The notes under the pieces are model-generated. The model was given only the letters and a program-made list of their open reading frames with translations. It was not told the DNA's origin and searched no databases. A DNA stretch of 64,000 nt, taken from positions 1,550,001 through 1,614,000 of the forward strand of contig CAWIGP010000002.1 of NCBI GenBank assembly GCA_963835735.1, in the 5' to 3' direction. A program made the position numbers and the translations under genes. The stretch comes from DASQMT01 sp963835735 (GTDB lineage: Bacteria > Actinomycetota > Thermoleophilia > Solirubrobacterales > Solirubrobacteraceae). This document shows positions 19,790 through 27,516 of this stretch, piece by piece. How positions within the stretch are numbered: position 1 is the stretch's first letter; the number at the start of each line of letters is the position of its first letter.

Positions 19790-21346
19790 ATGCGCTCGGG
19801 CTCGACCATCGCCGGAGCAACCACCATCGAGCTGACCGCGGACCAGGCGACGCTGGCCGCGAGCCAGCGAGCAAACTCTGGATCCAGGGCGGCACGCCGG
19901 CCGATGCCGATCACCGACTCGGTGACGTATGGGTTCGGCGCGTTGCGGTGCGCCACCGACAACCTGAACGGCGACAACGTCGAGTGGATCTCCTATCCGC
20001 CGAGCGCGATCCACGTCTTCTGCTTCGCGTACTACGTGAAGCCGGCGCCGACCAGCGGGACGATCGACGTGGTGAAGCAGGTCACGCTGCCGTCTGGCGT
20101 CGATCCGCAGCGCATCCGGTTCACCGGCGACATCTCGTACACGACCGACCACGAGTTCTTCCTCACGGCATCGAACGGCAATCCCGCGCGACAGTCGTTC
20201 ATCCGCGCGGCCGGACGCGACTGGTACGTTCACGCGAGGAGACCAGGTGCCGCTAGGCGACGCTGACCGCGATCGAGTGCACGTCGAAGAACGGGGACGA
20301 GCGTGACGCGCTCGAGCGTGAGCGATCGAATGAGACGACAGTCACGCTCGGGGCGGGCGACACCGTCGACTTGCGTCTACGAGAACGCATTCCGGCGGCC
20401 GGCCGCCGGGCCTCGCCGCTGCGCAAGATCTCGCTCGGCGGGCTGGGAGACGGTCGGCTTCACGATCGAGCGGGGAGGGCGGGCAGGCGACCGGCAGCGT
20501 AAGAGGAAACGACCGAGCAGGGTGTCGCGGCACGCGTCGCGCCGTTCGCCCCGATCGCCGACCTCCGGCCCGGGACCTACCAGGTCACCGAGAGACCTGC
20601 CGCCCGACGTCGGAGGTACCTGGAGCCTCGAACGGGTCGACTTGCTCGCCCGGCACCGCGCGGAGCAGCGGCACGGCCAGCGCGGAGATCACGATCTCGC
20701 GGACGGGCCCAACCCGGTGTGCACGTTCACCAACCGTTTCACGCCGGCGGGCGAGATCACGCTGCGCAAGATCACGCTCGGCGGCGCGGCGTCGACCCGG
20801 TTCCAGATACGGCCCGGAGTTCGGCGAGACTCGACCGGAGCGCGAACAGCTCGCCACCACGACCGCGTCGAACGAGCCGGCCGACGCCTCGGGCGACAAG
20901 CTCAGCGAGTTGACGATCGGCCAATACTCGATCCAAGAGACGATCGCCGGGACAGACCGGTGGGAGCTGGCCGGCGTGACGTGCGACGGGATACCGGTGC
21001 CGTCCGTCGCGGGGCGGATCATCATCGAGCTCACCGACGCCAATCCCGCGCAGAACTGCACCTTCATCAACCGCCGGATCGCCGACGTCGACCCGCCGGA
21101 CCCCGAGCCGCCCGCTCCCGGTCCGCCCGGTCCGCCGTCGGAGCTCGGTCCGGAGGGCGGGATCGCGGGCGAGGAGGCCGCCTCGGCCGCCGCGAACCTC
21201 GTCGTGACCAAGCGCGTCCGGCCCACGCCGGGTCCGACTGGGAGGCATCCTGCGCTACACGGTCACCGTCGTCAACCGAGGACCGGACGCAGCCGAGGAG
21301 GTGACGGTCCTCGAAAACGCAACACGCCGGTCCAGCCGTGCTCGTG
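19790..21346 (+). pseudogene. Broken surface protein gene: prealbumin-like repeats and partial DUF11 domain
   Basis: Homology is spread over all three frames. From about 19912 the frame reads LRCATDNLNGDNVEWISYPP and FCFAYYVKPAPTSGTIDVVK, a family common in Solirubrobacterales surface proteins. After about 20235 the frame changes repeatedly: TLTAIECTSKNG, LRKISLGGLGD, LRPGTYQVTE, PVCTFTNRF, ITLRKITLGG, YSIQETIAGTDRWEL and CTFINRRI are recoverable pieces of SpaA/prealbumin-like repeats. A DUF11 start (NLVVTKRVRPT, LRYTVTVVNRGPDAAEEVTV) then stops abruptly near 21318. The expected signal peptide and N-terminal domain are missing. Many indels and a truncation at both ends point to real decay, possibly with added sequence error. 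Confidence 0.65.
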
Positions 21347-21427
21347 AGTGCGCGCGCAGCGCCGCGCCCGCCGCTCTTCACGGGCAATACCACCAAGCCG
21401 GTGAGCACGGCCGCGATCCGCGCCTCG

Positions 21428-21452
21428 TTCAATGCGGGAGTTGACGTTCGTC
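21428..21452. repeat. Single end of the hairpin repeat family at a gene junction
   Basis: TTCAATGCGGGAGTTGACGT followed by TCGTC matches the right end seen at 6339 and 14989 at most positions. It supplies the stop codon of the P450 reading frame. A CGCAACAC at 21320, like the hairpin arm of the other copies, lies where the DUF11 sequence breaks off. This could be a degraded copy spanning about 21318-21452. Confidence 0.45.
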
Positions 21453-22611
21453 CCAGACCACCCGCAACGCTTCGGGCTTGCGGAACACGAGGCCCCGCGC
21501 CACCGGCGCGCCGCCCTCGAGCCGCAGCCCCGGCAGCCGCTCCAGCACCCGCGCCACCGCCACCTGCGCCTCGAACCTCGCCAGGTGCATCCCGATGCAT
21601 ACGTGCGGCCCGTGCGCGAACGCCGCGTGTAGCTTCGCGTTCGCAGCGGCGGACGTCGAACCGGTCCGGCTCCGGGAACACGGACGGGTCGCGGTTCGCG
21701 CCGGCGATCGAGACGACCACGAGCTCGCGCGCGCCGATCTCGGCGCCGGCGAACCCGACGTCGCGCGTCGCGTAGCGGTCGACGACCGCGGCCGCCGGCT
21801 CGAGCCGCAGCGACTCCTCGATCGCGTTGCCGAGCAGCTCCGGCTCCGCGCGCACCGCGGCGAGCTGGTCGGGATGCGCGAGCAGGTGCGCGATCGCGCT
21901 GGCGATCATGCCCTCGGTCGTCTCGATCCCGCCGAACAGCAGCACCGCCGCATTGGAGACGACCTCGGGGCGGCCGAGCCCGCCGGCGTCGCTCGCAGCG
22001 GCGGCCACGAGCGAGGTCTCCGGCGCACGGTCCAGCGCCGGCTCCATCGCCGCGCGCAGCGCCTCGAAGCCACGCCGGCCGGCCTCGGTCGGGCCGCGGC
22101 CAGCGGTGATCTCCGTCACCGACGCGACGATCGCGTCGTACCAGCCGAGCACCTCCGACGTGCCCGTCTCCCGCAGGCCGAGCGCGTGGGTGACGATCGT
22201 GGCGGCGAGCGGACCGGCGAGCTCGCGCCGCAGCTCCGCCGTGCCGGCCGGCGCGATCGCGTCGATCAGCCGGCCGGTCTCCTCTTCCACCGGCGTGGTG
22301 AACCGCTCGCGCACGGCGTCGAGCCGGAACGGCCGGGCGAACGGCGCGCGATGGCGCTTGTGCGCGTCGCCGTCGAGCGTGAGCATGCTCGGGCCGACGA
22401 CCTGGCCGGTCGAGAAGCGCGGGTCGTCGACGGTGAAGGTCGCGGGGTCGCGCATCACCTGCATCGCGAGGTCGCGGCGCGAGACGAGCCAGCCCTCGAG
22501 CGCCGGCAGCCACGAGACCGGCTCGTGCTCGCGCAGCCGGGCCAGCAGCGGATGCGGGTCGGCCTCGAGCTCGGCGAGCGTCGCCGCCGCCCCGATCGGG
22601 AAGGCGCGCAT
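21429..22611 (-). pseudogene. Cytochrome P450 gene with one frameshift before the heme-binding loop
   Basis: The main frame from ATG 22611 gives a bacterial class I P450: LLFGGIETTEGM (I helix, oxygen activation), AIEESLRLEP (ExxR) and PDRFDVRR. After FDVRR the frame is lost. One base back, near 21645-21650, it continues ANAKLHAAFAHGPHVCIGMH, the heme-cysteine loop, and ends RVVWDERQLPH and TGA at 21429. With one T removed the protein would be about 393 aa, a normal length. All key residues are present, so a sequence error is likely. Its ATG overlaps the stop of the rhomboid gene by one base. Substrate unknown; no ferredoxin is adjacent. Confidence 0.85.
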
Positions 22612-23222
22612 CAGATCCGCGACAGCGCCGGCGGCCCTTCGGAGCCCGCGCGCTCGGCGCGCCGGTGCAGCAGGCGCGCGGCGAGCACGCCGCCGATCGC
22701 GCCGAACAGGTGCCCCTGCCACGAGATCCCGTCCTCGGGCACCAGCCCGCGCAGCAGCGTCGTGCCCCAGACCGCAAGCACGACGGCGCCGAGCGCGATC
22801 TGCCCGATGCTGCGGCTGTACACGCCGCGCGCGACGAGGTAGGCGGCAAAGCCGAACACGATGCCGCTGGCGCCGATGTGGATCGTGTTCGACGGGGCCA
22901 CGAGCCACGTGCCGAGCCCGCCGACGAGCGCGACGATCACGATCACGGTCGCCAGCCGGGCGATCCCGCCGAGCGCGATCGCGAACCCGAGCACCAGGAA
23001 AGGGATCGTGTTGCCGATCAGGTGGTCCCAACCGGCGTGTAGGAACGGCGCGAACGCGACGCCGTCGAGCCCGTCGACCTCGCGCGGCACGATCCCGTAC
23101 GCGTCCAGCCGCCCGTCGGCGAGCTGGTCGACTCCCTCCACCACCCACATCAGCGCGGCCAGCGCCAGCACCAGCAGCACGCCGAGCACGATCGGGTCGT
23201 CCGAGGTCGGGCGCCGGGCCAT
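22611..23222 (-). CDS. Rhomboid-family intramembrane serine protease
   Basis: 203 aa with six hydrophobic segments. The catalytic serine lies in GASGIVFGFAAY and the histidine in SWQGHLFGAIGG, with HAGWDHLIGN (loop 1/TM2) also conserved, so it should be active. Rhomboids cut membrane proteins within the bilayer. It starts at ATG 23222, back to back with pyrD on the other strand (27 bases between). Its stop overlaps the P450 start. Contrast the degenerate rhomboid at 49328-50116. Substrate unknown. Confidence 0.9.
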   Translation of the reverse strand: MARRPTSDDPIVLGVLLVLALAALMWVVEGVDQLADGRLDAYGIVPREVDGLDGVAFAPFLHAGWDHLIGNTIPFLVLGFAIALGGIARLATVIVIVALVGGLGTWLVAPSNTIHIGASGIVFGFAAYLVARGVYSRSIGQIALGAVVLAVWGTTLLRGLVPEDGISWQGHLFGAIGGVLAARLLHRRAERAGSEGPPALSRI

Positions 23223-23237
23223 GGATCCAGCATCGCA

Positions 23238-23243
23238 TAGCCT
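23238..23243 (+). promoter_or_regulatory. Likely -10 element of pyrD
   Basis: TAGCCT, part of CATAGCCTT, ends 6 bases before the GTG start of pyrD, with no ribosome binding site in between. A leaderless transcript is inferred. Confidence 0.45.
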
Positions 23244-23249
23244 TGCGGC

Positions 23250-24362
23250 GTGTCCGTGTACGAGTCGGCGGTGCGCCCGGTGCTCTTCCGCCTCGATGCC
23301 GAGAAGGCGCACGACCTCGTGCTGCGCGCGTCCGAGCTCACGGGCCGCTCGCCGCTCACGCGCGGCATCGCGCGCCGCGCGTACGGGGTGCTCGATCCGC
23401 GGCTGCGCACGACCTTCGCCGGGATCCCGCTCGAGAACCCGCTCGGGCTCGCCGCGGGCTTCGACAAGAACGGCCGCGCGCTCGGCATGCTCGGCGCGCT
23501 CGGCTTCGGCCACGTCGAGATCGGCTCGATCTCTGCCCGGCCGTCGGACGGGAACCCGCGGCCGCGGCTGTTCCGGATCCCCGAGGACCGCGGGATCGTC
23601 GTCAGCTACGGGGTGCCCAACGAGGGCGCAGAGGCGGTCCGCCGCCGGCTCGACGCCTACCGCCCGCCGGTTGCGCTCGGCGTCAACCTCGTCAAGACGA
23701 ACGACCCCGCCCGGCCCGCGGTGGCGCCCGACGTCTACGAGGACTACGCCGCGTCGTTCGTGCTGCTCCAGGACCGCGCCGACTACGTCGCGCTCAACCT
23801 CAGCTGCCCGAACTCCGCGGCCGACCGCGACTTCTTCGACGAGCTGCCGCGGATCGATGCGCTGCTGGCCCGGCTGGCGCAATGCGAGCCGCGCGTGCCG
23901 GTGATCCTCAAGCTCAAGCCGACGCGCGACGCCGGCGTGCTGCGCGAGATCGTCGCGATCGCCGACGGCCATCCGTTCGTCGCGGGCTTCGCGATCAACC
24001 TCCCGGCCGGCAAGCCGGACGATCTCAAGCTCGCCTCGCCGCGTGCGACGCTCGAGCGCATGCCGGGCGCCGTCGGCGGCCCGCCGGTGGAGGAGTACGT
24101 CAACGCGATCCTCGCGACGCTGAACGAGATCGTCGGCCCCGACAGCCGCTACGCGCTGATGGCCGCCGGCGGCGTGTCGACCGCCGACGACGCCTACCGC
24201 AAGCTGCGGCTGGGCGCCACCGTCGTCCAGCTCTACACCGGGCTCGTCTACCGCGGCCCGCACGTGGTGAAGGAGATCCTGGGCGAGCTCGTCGGCCTGC
24301 TCGAGCGCGACGGGTTCGAACGCGTCGCGCATGCCGCAGGCAGCACGAAGCCAGTGCCCTAG
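23250..24362 (+). CDS. pyrD: Dihydroorotate dehydrogenase, class 2-like
   Basis: 370 aa. It oxidises dihydroorotate to orotate in pyrimidine synthesis. The N-terminal helical extension (VRPVLFRLDAEKAHDLVL, residues about 8-25) is the membrane and quinone-binding feature of class 2 enzymes. FMN-binding motifs NPLGLAAGFDKNGRAL and MAAGGVSTADDAY are clear. At the catalytic-base position the sequence is LNLSCPNS (residues 182-189), with Cys186. Class 2 enzymes normally have serine there, and cysteine is the class 1 residue. Start GTG 23250 follows a -10-like TAGCCT. Monocistronic in appearance; the next gene starts 10 bases later but has its own TAGGCT hexamer. Confidence 0.9.
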   Translation: MSVYESAVRPVLFRLDAEKAHDLVLRASELTGRSPLTRGIARRAYGVLDPRLRTTFAGIPLENPLGLAAGFDKNGRALGMLGALGFGHVEIGSISARPSDGNPRPRLFRIPEDRGIVVSYGVPNEGAEAVRRRLDAYRPPVALGVNLVKTNDPARPAVAPDVYEDYAASFVLLQDRADYVALNLSCPNSAADRDFFDELPRIDALLARLAQCEPRVPVILKLKPTRDAGVLREIVAIADGHPFVAGFAINLPAGKPDDLKLASPRATLERMPGAVGGPPVEEYVNAILATLNEIVGPDSRYALMAAGGVSTADDAYRKLRLGATVVQLYTGLVYRGPHVVKEILGELVGLLERDGFERVAHAAGSTKPVP

Positions 24363-24365
24363 GCT
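24360..24365 (+). promoter_or_regulatory. Likely -10 element of the ABC-F gene
   Basis: TAGGCT overlaps the pyrD stop codon and ends 7 bases before the GTG at 24373. This is the same leaderless spacing as at typA and pyrD. Confidence 0.4.
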
Positions 24366-24372
24366 GGCCACC

Positions 24373-26022
24373 GTGTCCCATGTGGTCGTCTCCAACCTCG
24401 CCTACGCCCATCCGGGCGGCGACCTGCTGTTCTCCGAGGTCTCGTTCAAGGTCACGCCGGGCCGGCACGTCGGGCTGGTCGGCGCCAACGGCGTCGGGAA
24501 GTCGACGCTGTTCCGGGTGCTGGCCGGCCTGCTCCCGGCCGACGACGGCGACGTCGACATCGGCCCGTTCGCGTACATGCCGCAGGACGTCGGCGTCGGC
24601 CCGGACAGCGGGCGCACGGTGCGCGAGCTGCTGCTCGAGGCGGCCCCGGCACGGCTGCGCTCGGCCGGCGAGCGGATGCTGGCTGCGGAACGCGAGCTCG
24701 CGAACGGGGCCGATCCCGCGGGGGCCGGCATGCGCCTCGGGGAGGCCATCGGCGACTGGTCGGAGCTGGGCGGTTACGAGCTGGAGGGCCAGTGGGACGA
24801 GGCCTGCCGACGGATCGTGCGCGCTCCGCTCGAGGAGGTGGGCGCGCGCGCTACGACCGAGCTGTCCGGCGGCGAGCGCAAGCGGCTCGTGCTGGAGGTC
24901 CTGTTCGAGAGCGACGCGTCGGTGCTGCTCCTCGATGAGCCCGACAACTTCCTCGACCTGCCCGCCAAGCTGGCGCTGGAGGCGCGCATCGCGGCGTCGA
25001 AGAAGACGGTGGTGCTGATCAGCCACGACCGCGACCTGCTCGCCGCCGCCACCAACTCGATCCTCACGCTCGAGGGCGACGGCACCTGGATGCACGGCGG
25101 TTCCTACCGCACCTACCCCGAGGCGCGCGAGCGGCGCCAGGAACTGCTCGGCGACCGGCTCGATCAGTGGAAGCGCGAGGAGCGGCGGCTGTTCCAGTTC
25201 TACAAGACGATGAAGCAGCGCGCCGCGATCTCCGACGCGCTCGCCAAGCGCGCCGACGCGGCCGAGACGCGCTGGCGGCGCTTCGTCGACATCGGCCCGC
25301 CGCCGGCGCCGGTGGCCGACCAGCACATCCAACCACGGATCCGCGGCGGCGACTCCGCGCGCATCGTCGTCGCGCTGCGCGACGTCGGGATCGACGGCCT
25401 GGTGCGACCGTTCGAGGACGAGATCCACTTCGGCGAGCGGGTCGGGCTGATCGGCCCGAACGGCTCGGGCAAGACGCATCTGATCCGGCTGCTGGCCGGC
25501 GAGCCGATCCCGCACGACGGCGAGCTGAGGATCGGCAACCGCGTCTCTCCCGGTCTGTTCACGCAGCTCAACGCGCGCGCCGATCTTGAGGCGCGCGGCG
25601 TGCTCGACGTCGCGGTGGAGCGGCTCGGCGCGGTCGAGCCGTCGATGCGCGCGCTCGCCCGCTACCGGCTCCAAGACGCGGCGAACCGCGCGACCGACAC
25701 GCTGTCGGGCGGACAGAAGGCGCGGCTGGAGATCCTCTGCCTCGAGCTCGAGGGACACAACCTGCTGCTGCTCGACGAGCCGACGGACAACCTGGACATC
25801 GACTCCGCCGAGGCGCTGGAGGGGGCGCTCGAATCGTTCGTGGGCACGGTCGTCGCGGTCTCGCACGACCGCGCCTTCCTGCGCCGGCTCGATCGCTTCC
25901 TGCTGCTCGCGCACGACGGGTCCGTGTACGCGCTGCCGGACGTCGAGAGCGCGCTCGCGGCGCTCGCGGCGCCCGAGCACGTCGCCGGCGCGCGGCTCGC
26001 GAAGCGGCTGACTCCGGCCTAG
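24373..26022 (+). CDS. ABC-F family ATPase with two nucleotide-binding domains
   Basis: 549 aa, soluble, with no membrane segments. Domain 1 has Walker A GANGVGKST, signature LSGGERKR and Walker B LLLDEPDNFLDL. Domain 2 has Walker A GPNGSGKTH, signature LSGGQKAR and Walker B LLLDEPTDNLDI. A charged helical linker (about residues 245-300) joins them. ABC-F proteins act on the ribosome: translation factors, or protection from exit-tunnel and P-site antibiotics. Which subgroup applies is not clear from sequence alone. I chose GTG 24373 because a start at 24331 would overlap pyrD and lacks family similarity. It converges on the exopolysaccharide locus. Confidence 0.85.
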   Translation: MSHVVVSNLAYAHPGGDLLFSEVSFKVTPGRHVGLVGANGVGKSTLFRVLAGLLPADDGDVDIGPFAYMPQDVGVGPDSGRTVRELLLEAAPARLRSAGERMLAAERELANGADPAGAGMRLGEAIGDWSELGGYELEGQWDEACRRIVRAPLEEVGARATTELSGGERKRLVLEVLFESDASVLLLDEPDNFLDLPAKLALEARIAASKKTVVLISHDRDLLAAATNSILTLEGDGTWMHGGSYRTYPEARERRQELLGDRLDQWKREERRLFQFYKTMKQRAAISDALAKRADAAETRWRRFVDIGPPPAPVADQHIQPRIRGGDSARIVVALRDVGIDGLVRPFEDEIHFGERVGLIGPNGSGKTHLIRLLAGEPIPHDGELRIGNRVSPGLFTQLNARADLEARGVLDVAVERLGAVEPSMRALARYRLQDAANRATDTLSGGQKARLEILCLELEGHNLLLLDEPTDNLDIDSAEALEGALESFVGTVVAVSHDRAFLRRLDRFLLLAHDGSVYALPDVESALAALAAPEHVAGARLAKRLTPA

Positions 26023-26732
26023 CCAAGCGCCTCCCGGATCGTCTCGAGCCGCTCGCGCAGCCGGGCGATCTCGGCCTTCGCCGCCGACTCCGCCTCCTCG
26101 CGGAACGCGACCGCGACCTCGAGCTCGCCGCGCACTTCGGCCAGTTCGGCGTCGCGCGTCGCGAGCGCGTCCTCGGCGGACCCGCTCAGCTGCGCCAGCG
26201 CGTCGCGGAACCGGATCGCGTCGGCGGCGCGCTCGTCGCGCTCCGCGCTCAGGTCGTGGCGCGCCCGGGTCAGCTCCTCATCGGCGCGCCGCAGCGCGGC
26301 CCGGGCCTCATGCAGCTCCTCGCGCCCGGCGAGCAGCTCGGCCTCGAGCCGGAGCCGCTCGGCGCCGGGCTCCGACCGCACGGGCAGCCTGACGTTGCCG
26401 GGCGCGTCCCCGTCCTCGCCGGGATCGGGCAGCTCGACCGCGAGGTCGGCACCGAGCCGCAGGACCGCGCCCTGGAACGGGACGGGCGGCTCCTTCCACA
26501 CGAACGCGGCGCGCCACGGCCGCCCGTTCTCGGGCGCGCCCGACACGTCGCCGGCCGCGGCCGGCAAGCGGTGCGTGTGCTCGCCTCCCCTCAGGAACAG
26601 GATCGGCAGGCCGTCGGGCCGCTCGTCCAGCCCGCTGAACGTGCCCGCCAATTCGAGCCGGTCGGGAGCTCCCCAGGCGAAGCGCTCCAGCGCGAAGCTG
26701 CGACCGTTCGTGGATTGCGTGTTCGTACTCAC
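26019..26732 (-). CDS. Coiled-coil protein, last gene of the exopolysaccharide operon
   Basis: 237 aa from a GTG start that overlaps the stop of the spherulin-like gene (GTGA). Residues about 10-110 look like a compact beta domain (FALERFAWGAPDRLELAGTF, then LPILFLRGGEHTHRLP). Residues about 125-237 are a long heptad-patterned coiled coil ending RLRERLETIREALG. No signal peptide or membrane segment, so it should be cytoplasmic. I do not recognise the family. Tight coupling suggests a structural or regulatory part of the polysaccharide machinery, like the scaffold proteins of other secretion systems; this is inference. The stop overlaps that of the convergent ABC-F gene by four bases. Confidence 0.75.
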   Translation of the reverse strand: MSTNTQSTNGRSFALERFAWGAPDRLELAGTFSGLDERPDGLPILFLRGGEHTHRLPAAAGDVSGAPENGRPWRAAFVWKEPPVPFQGAVLRLGADLAVELPDPGEDGDAPGNVRLPVRSEPGAERLRLEAELLAGREELHEARAALRRADEELTRARHDLSAERDERAADAIRFRDALAQLSGSAEDALATRDAELAEVRGELEVAVAFREEAESAAKAEIARLRERLETIREALG

Positions 26733-27508
26733 CTCGCCACCTCGAGACTCGCGTTCTTGACAGGCGAGCCGCATCCCCCGAGCGGCCCGTGCTCCTCCCG
26801 CAGGTATGCGGGCGGCGCTCCCCACGGATGCGGCAACGTGCCCGACGTCACGTACACGTAGCCGACGTGCTGCGCGTCCGCGACCACCGCGCTCGCCTGC
26901 TCGCGCGAGGCGCCGTGGACGAGCATCGCGCTGCGCTCGGCCGGCAGCCACCCGGGCGTGCGCTCGATTGCCTTGCCGAAGCTCGCGTACGGCCCCTCGA
27001 ACGTGACGACCACGTCGGCGACGTCGAAGTACCCGCGGTCGGGCACGGTGCCGGGATTGAGCACGACGAGCCGCTTGCCCGCGGCGCGGACGTGCGCGGC
27101 CAGCGCGCGATAGTGGGCGAGCTGCGTGGCGCCAGCGGACGCCTCGTCGAGGAAGATGCCGTCGGTCCCGTACCACTCCTCGTAGCGGTCGATGTCGGCC
27201 TCGACCTGCGCGCGGGGCCGCGCGCCGTATCCGGTCGGGACGTAGCCGAGCACGTGCGCACCGGTGCGTTGGGCTCCCCGCGCGGCCGCCACGTAGGCGG
27301 GGTCGCGCGCGGCGCCCGGCCCGCTCGCGGGGTTGATCACGAGCAGTTGCGGCCGCGCGGCGCGCGCCAGCTCCGGCACGGCGTCCGGCGGGACGTACGC
27401 GGGGAGCAGCATCCGGCAGCGCGGCGCGTCGCCCGGGTCGCGGGCGCCGAGCAGCAGCGCGCCTACGAGAACCCCGGCCGCCGCCGGCACCGCGAGCAGG
27501 CTGCGCAT
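26729..27508 (-). CDS. Spherulin-4/Sph3-like glycoside hydrolase (GH135-type)
   Basis: 259 aa. An N-terminal hydrophobic segment (about residues 3-21) acts as signal or anchor, then a TIM-barrel domain of the spherulin-4 family (PF12138). VINPASGPG (58-65) and DGIFLDEASAG (117-126, D121/E122) match the family signatures, and VVVTFEGPYASF places E171 at the second catalytic-type position. Aspergillus Sph3, the founder of GH135, cuts galactosaminogalactan and is needed for its synthesis. This protein is therefore predicted to trim a similar GalNAc-containing polymer outside the membrane. It sits between the membrane-protein gene (8 bases upstream) and the coiled-coil gene (overlap). ATG 27508 has GGAGGA directly upstream. 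Confidence 0.8.
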   Translation of the reverse strand: MRSLLAVPAAAGVLVGALLLGARDPGDAPRCRMLLPAYVPPDAVPELARAARPQLLVINPASGPGAARDPAYVAAARGAQRTGAHVLGYVPTGYGARPRAQVEADIDRYEEWYGTDGIFLDEASAGATQLAHYRALAAHVRAAGKRLVVLNPGTVPDRGYFDVADVVVTFEGPYASFGKAIERTPGWLPAERSAMLVHGASREQASAVVADAQHVGYVYVTSGTLPHPWGAPPAYLREEHGPLGGCGSPVKNASLEVAR

Positions 27509-27516
27509 TCCTCCGA

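Noticed and set aside
19628..20233. 201-codon minus-strand frame across the surface-protein remnant
   Set aside because: Arg/Val/Asp-rich with no motifs. The plus strand carries recognisable DNLNGDNVE and prealbumin-like sequence in the same bases.
21827..25018. 1063-codon open frame on the plus strand
   Set aside because: It crosses P450, rhomboid, pyrD and ABC-F genes in the wrong frame and shows only Ser/Arg/Ala-rich sequence.
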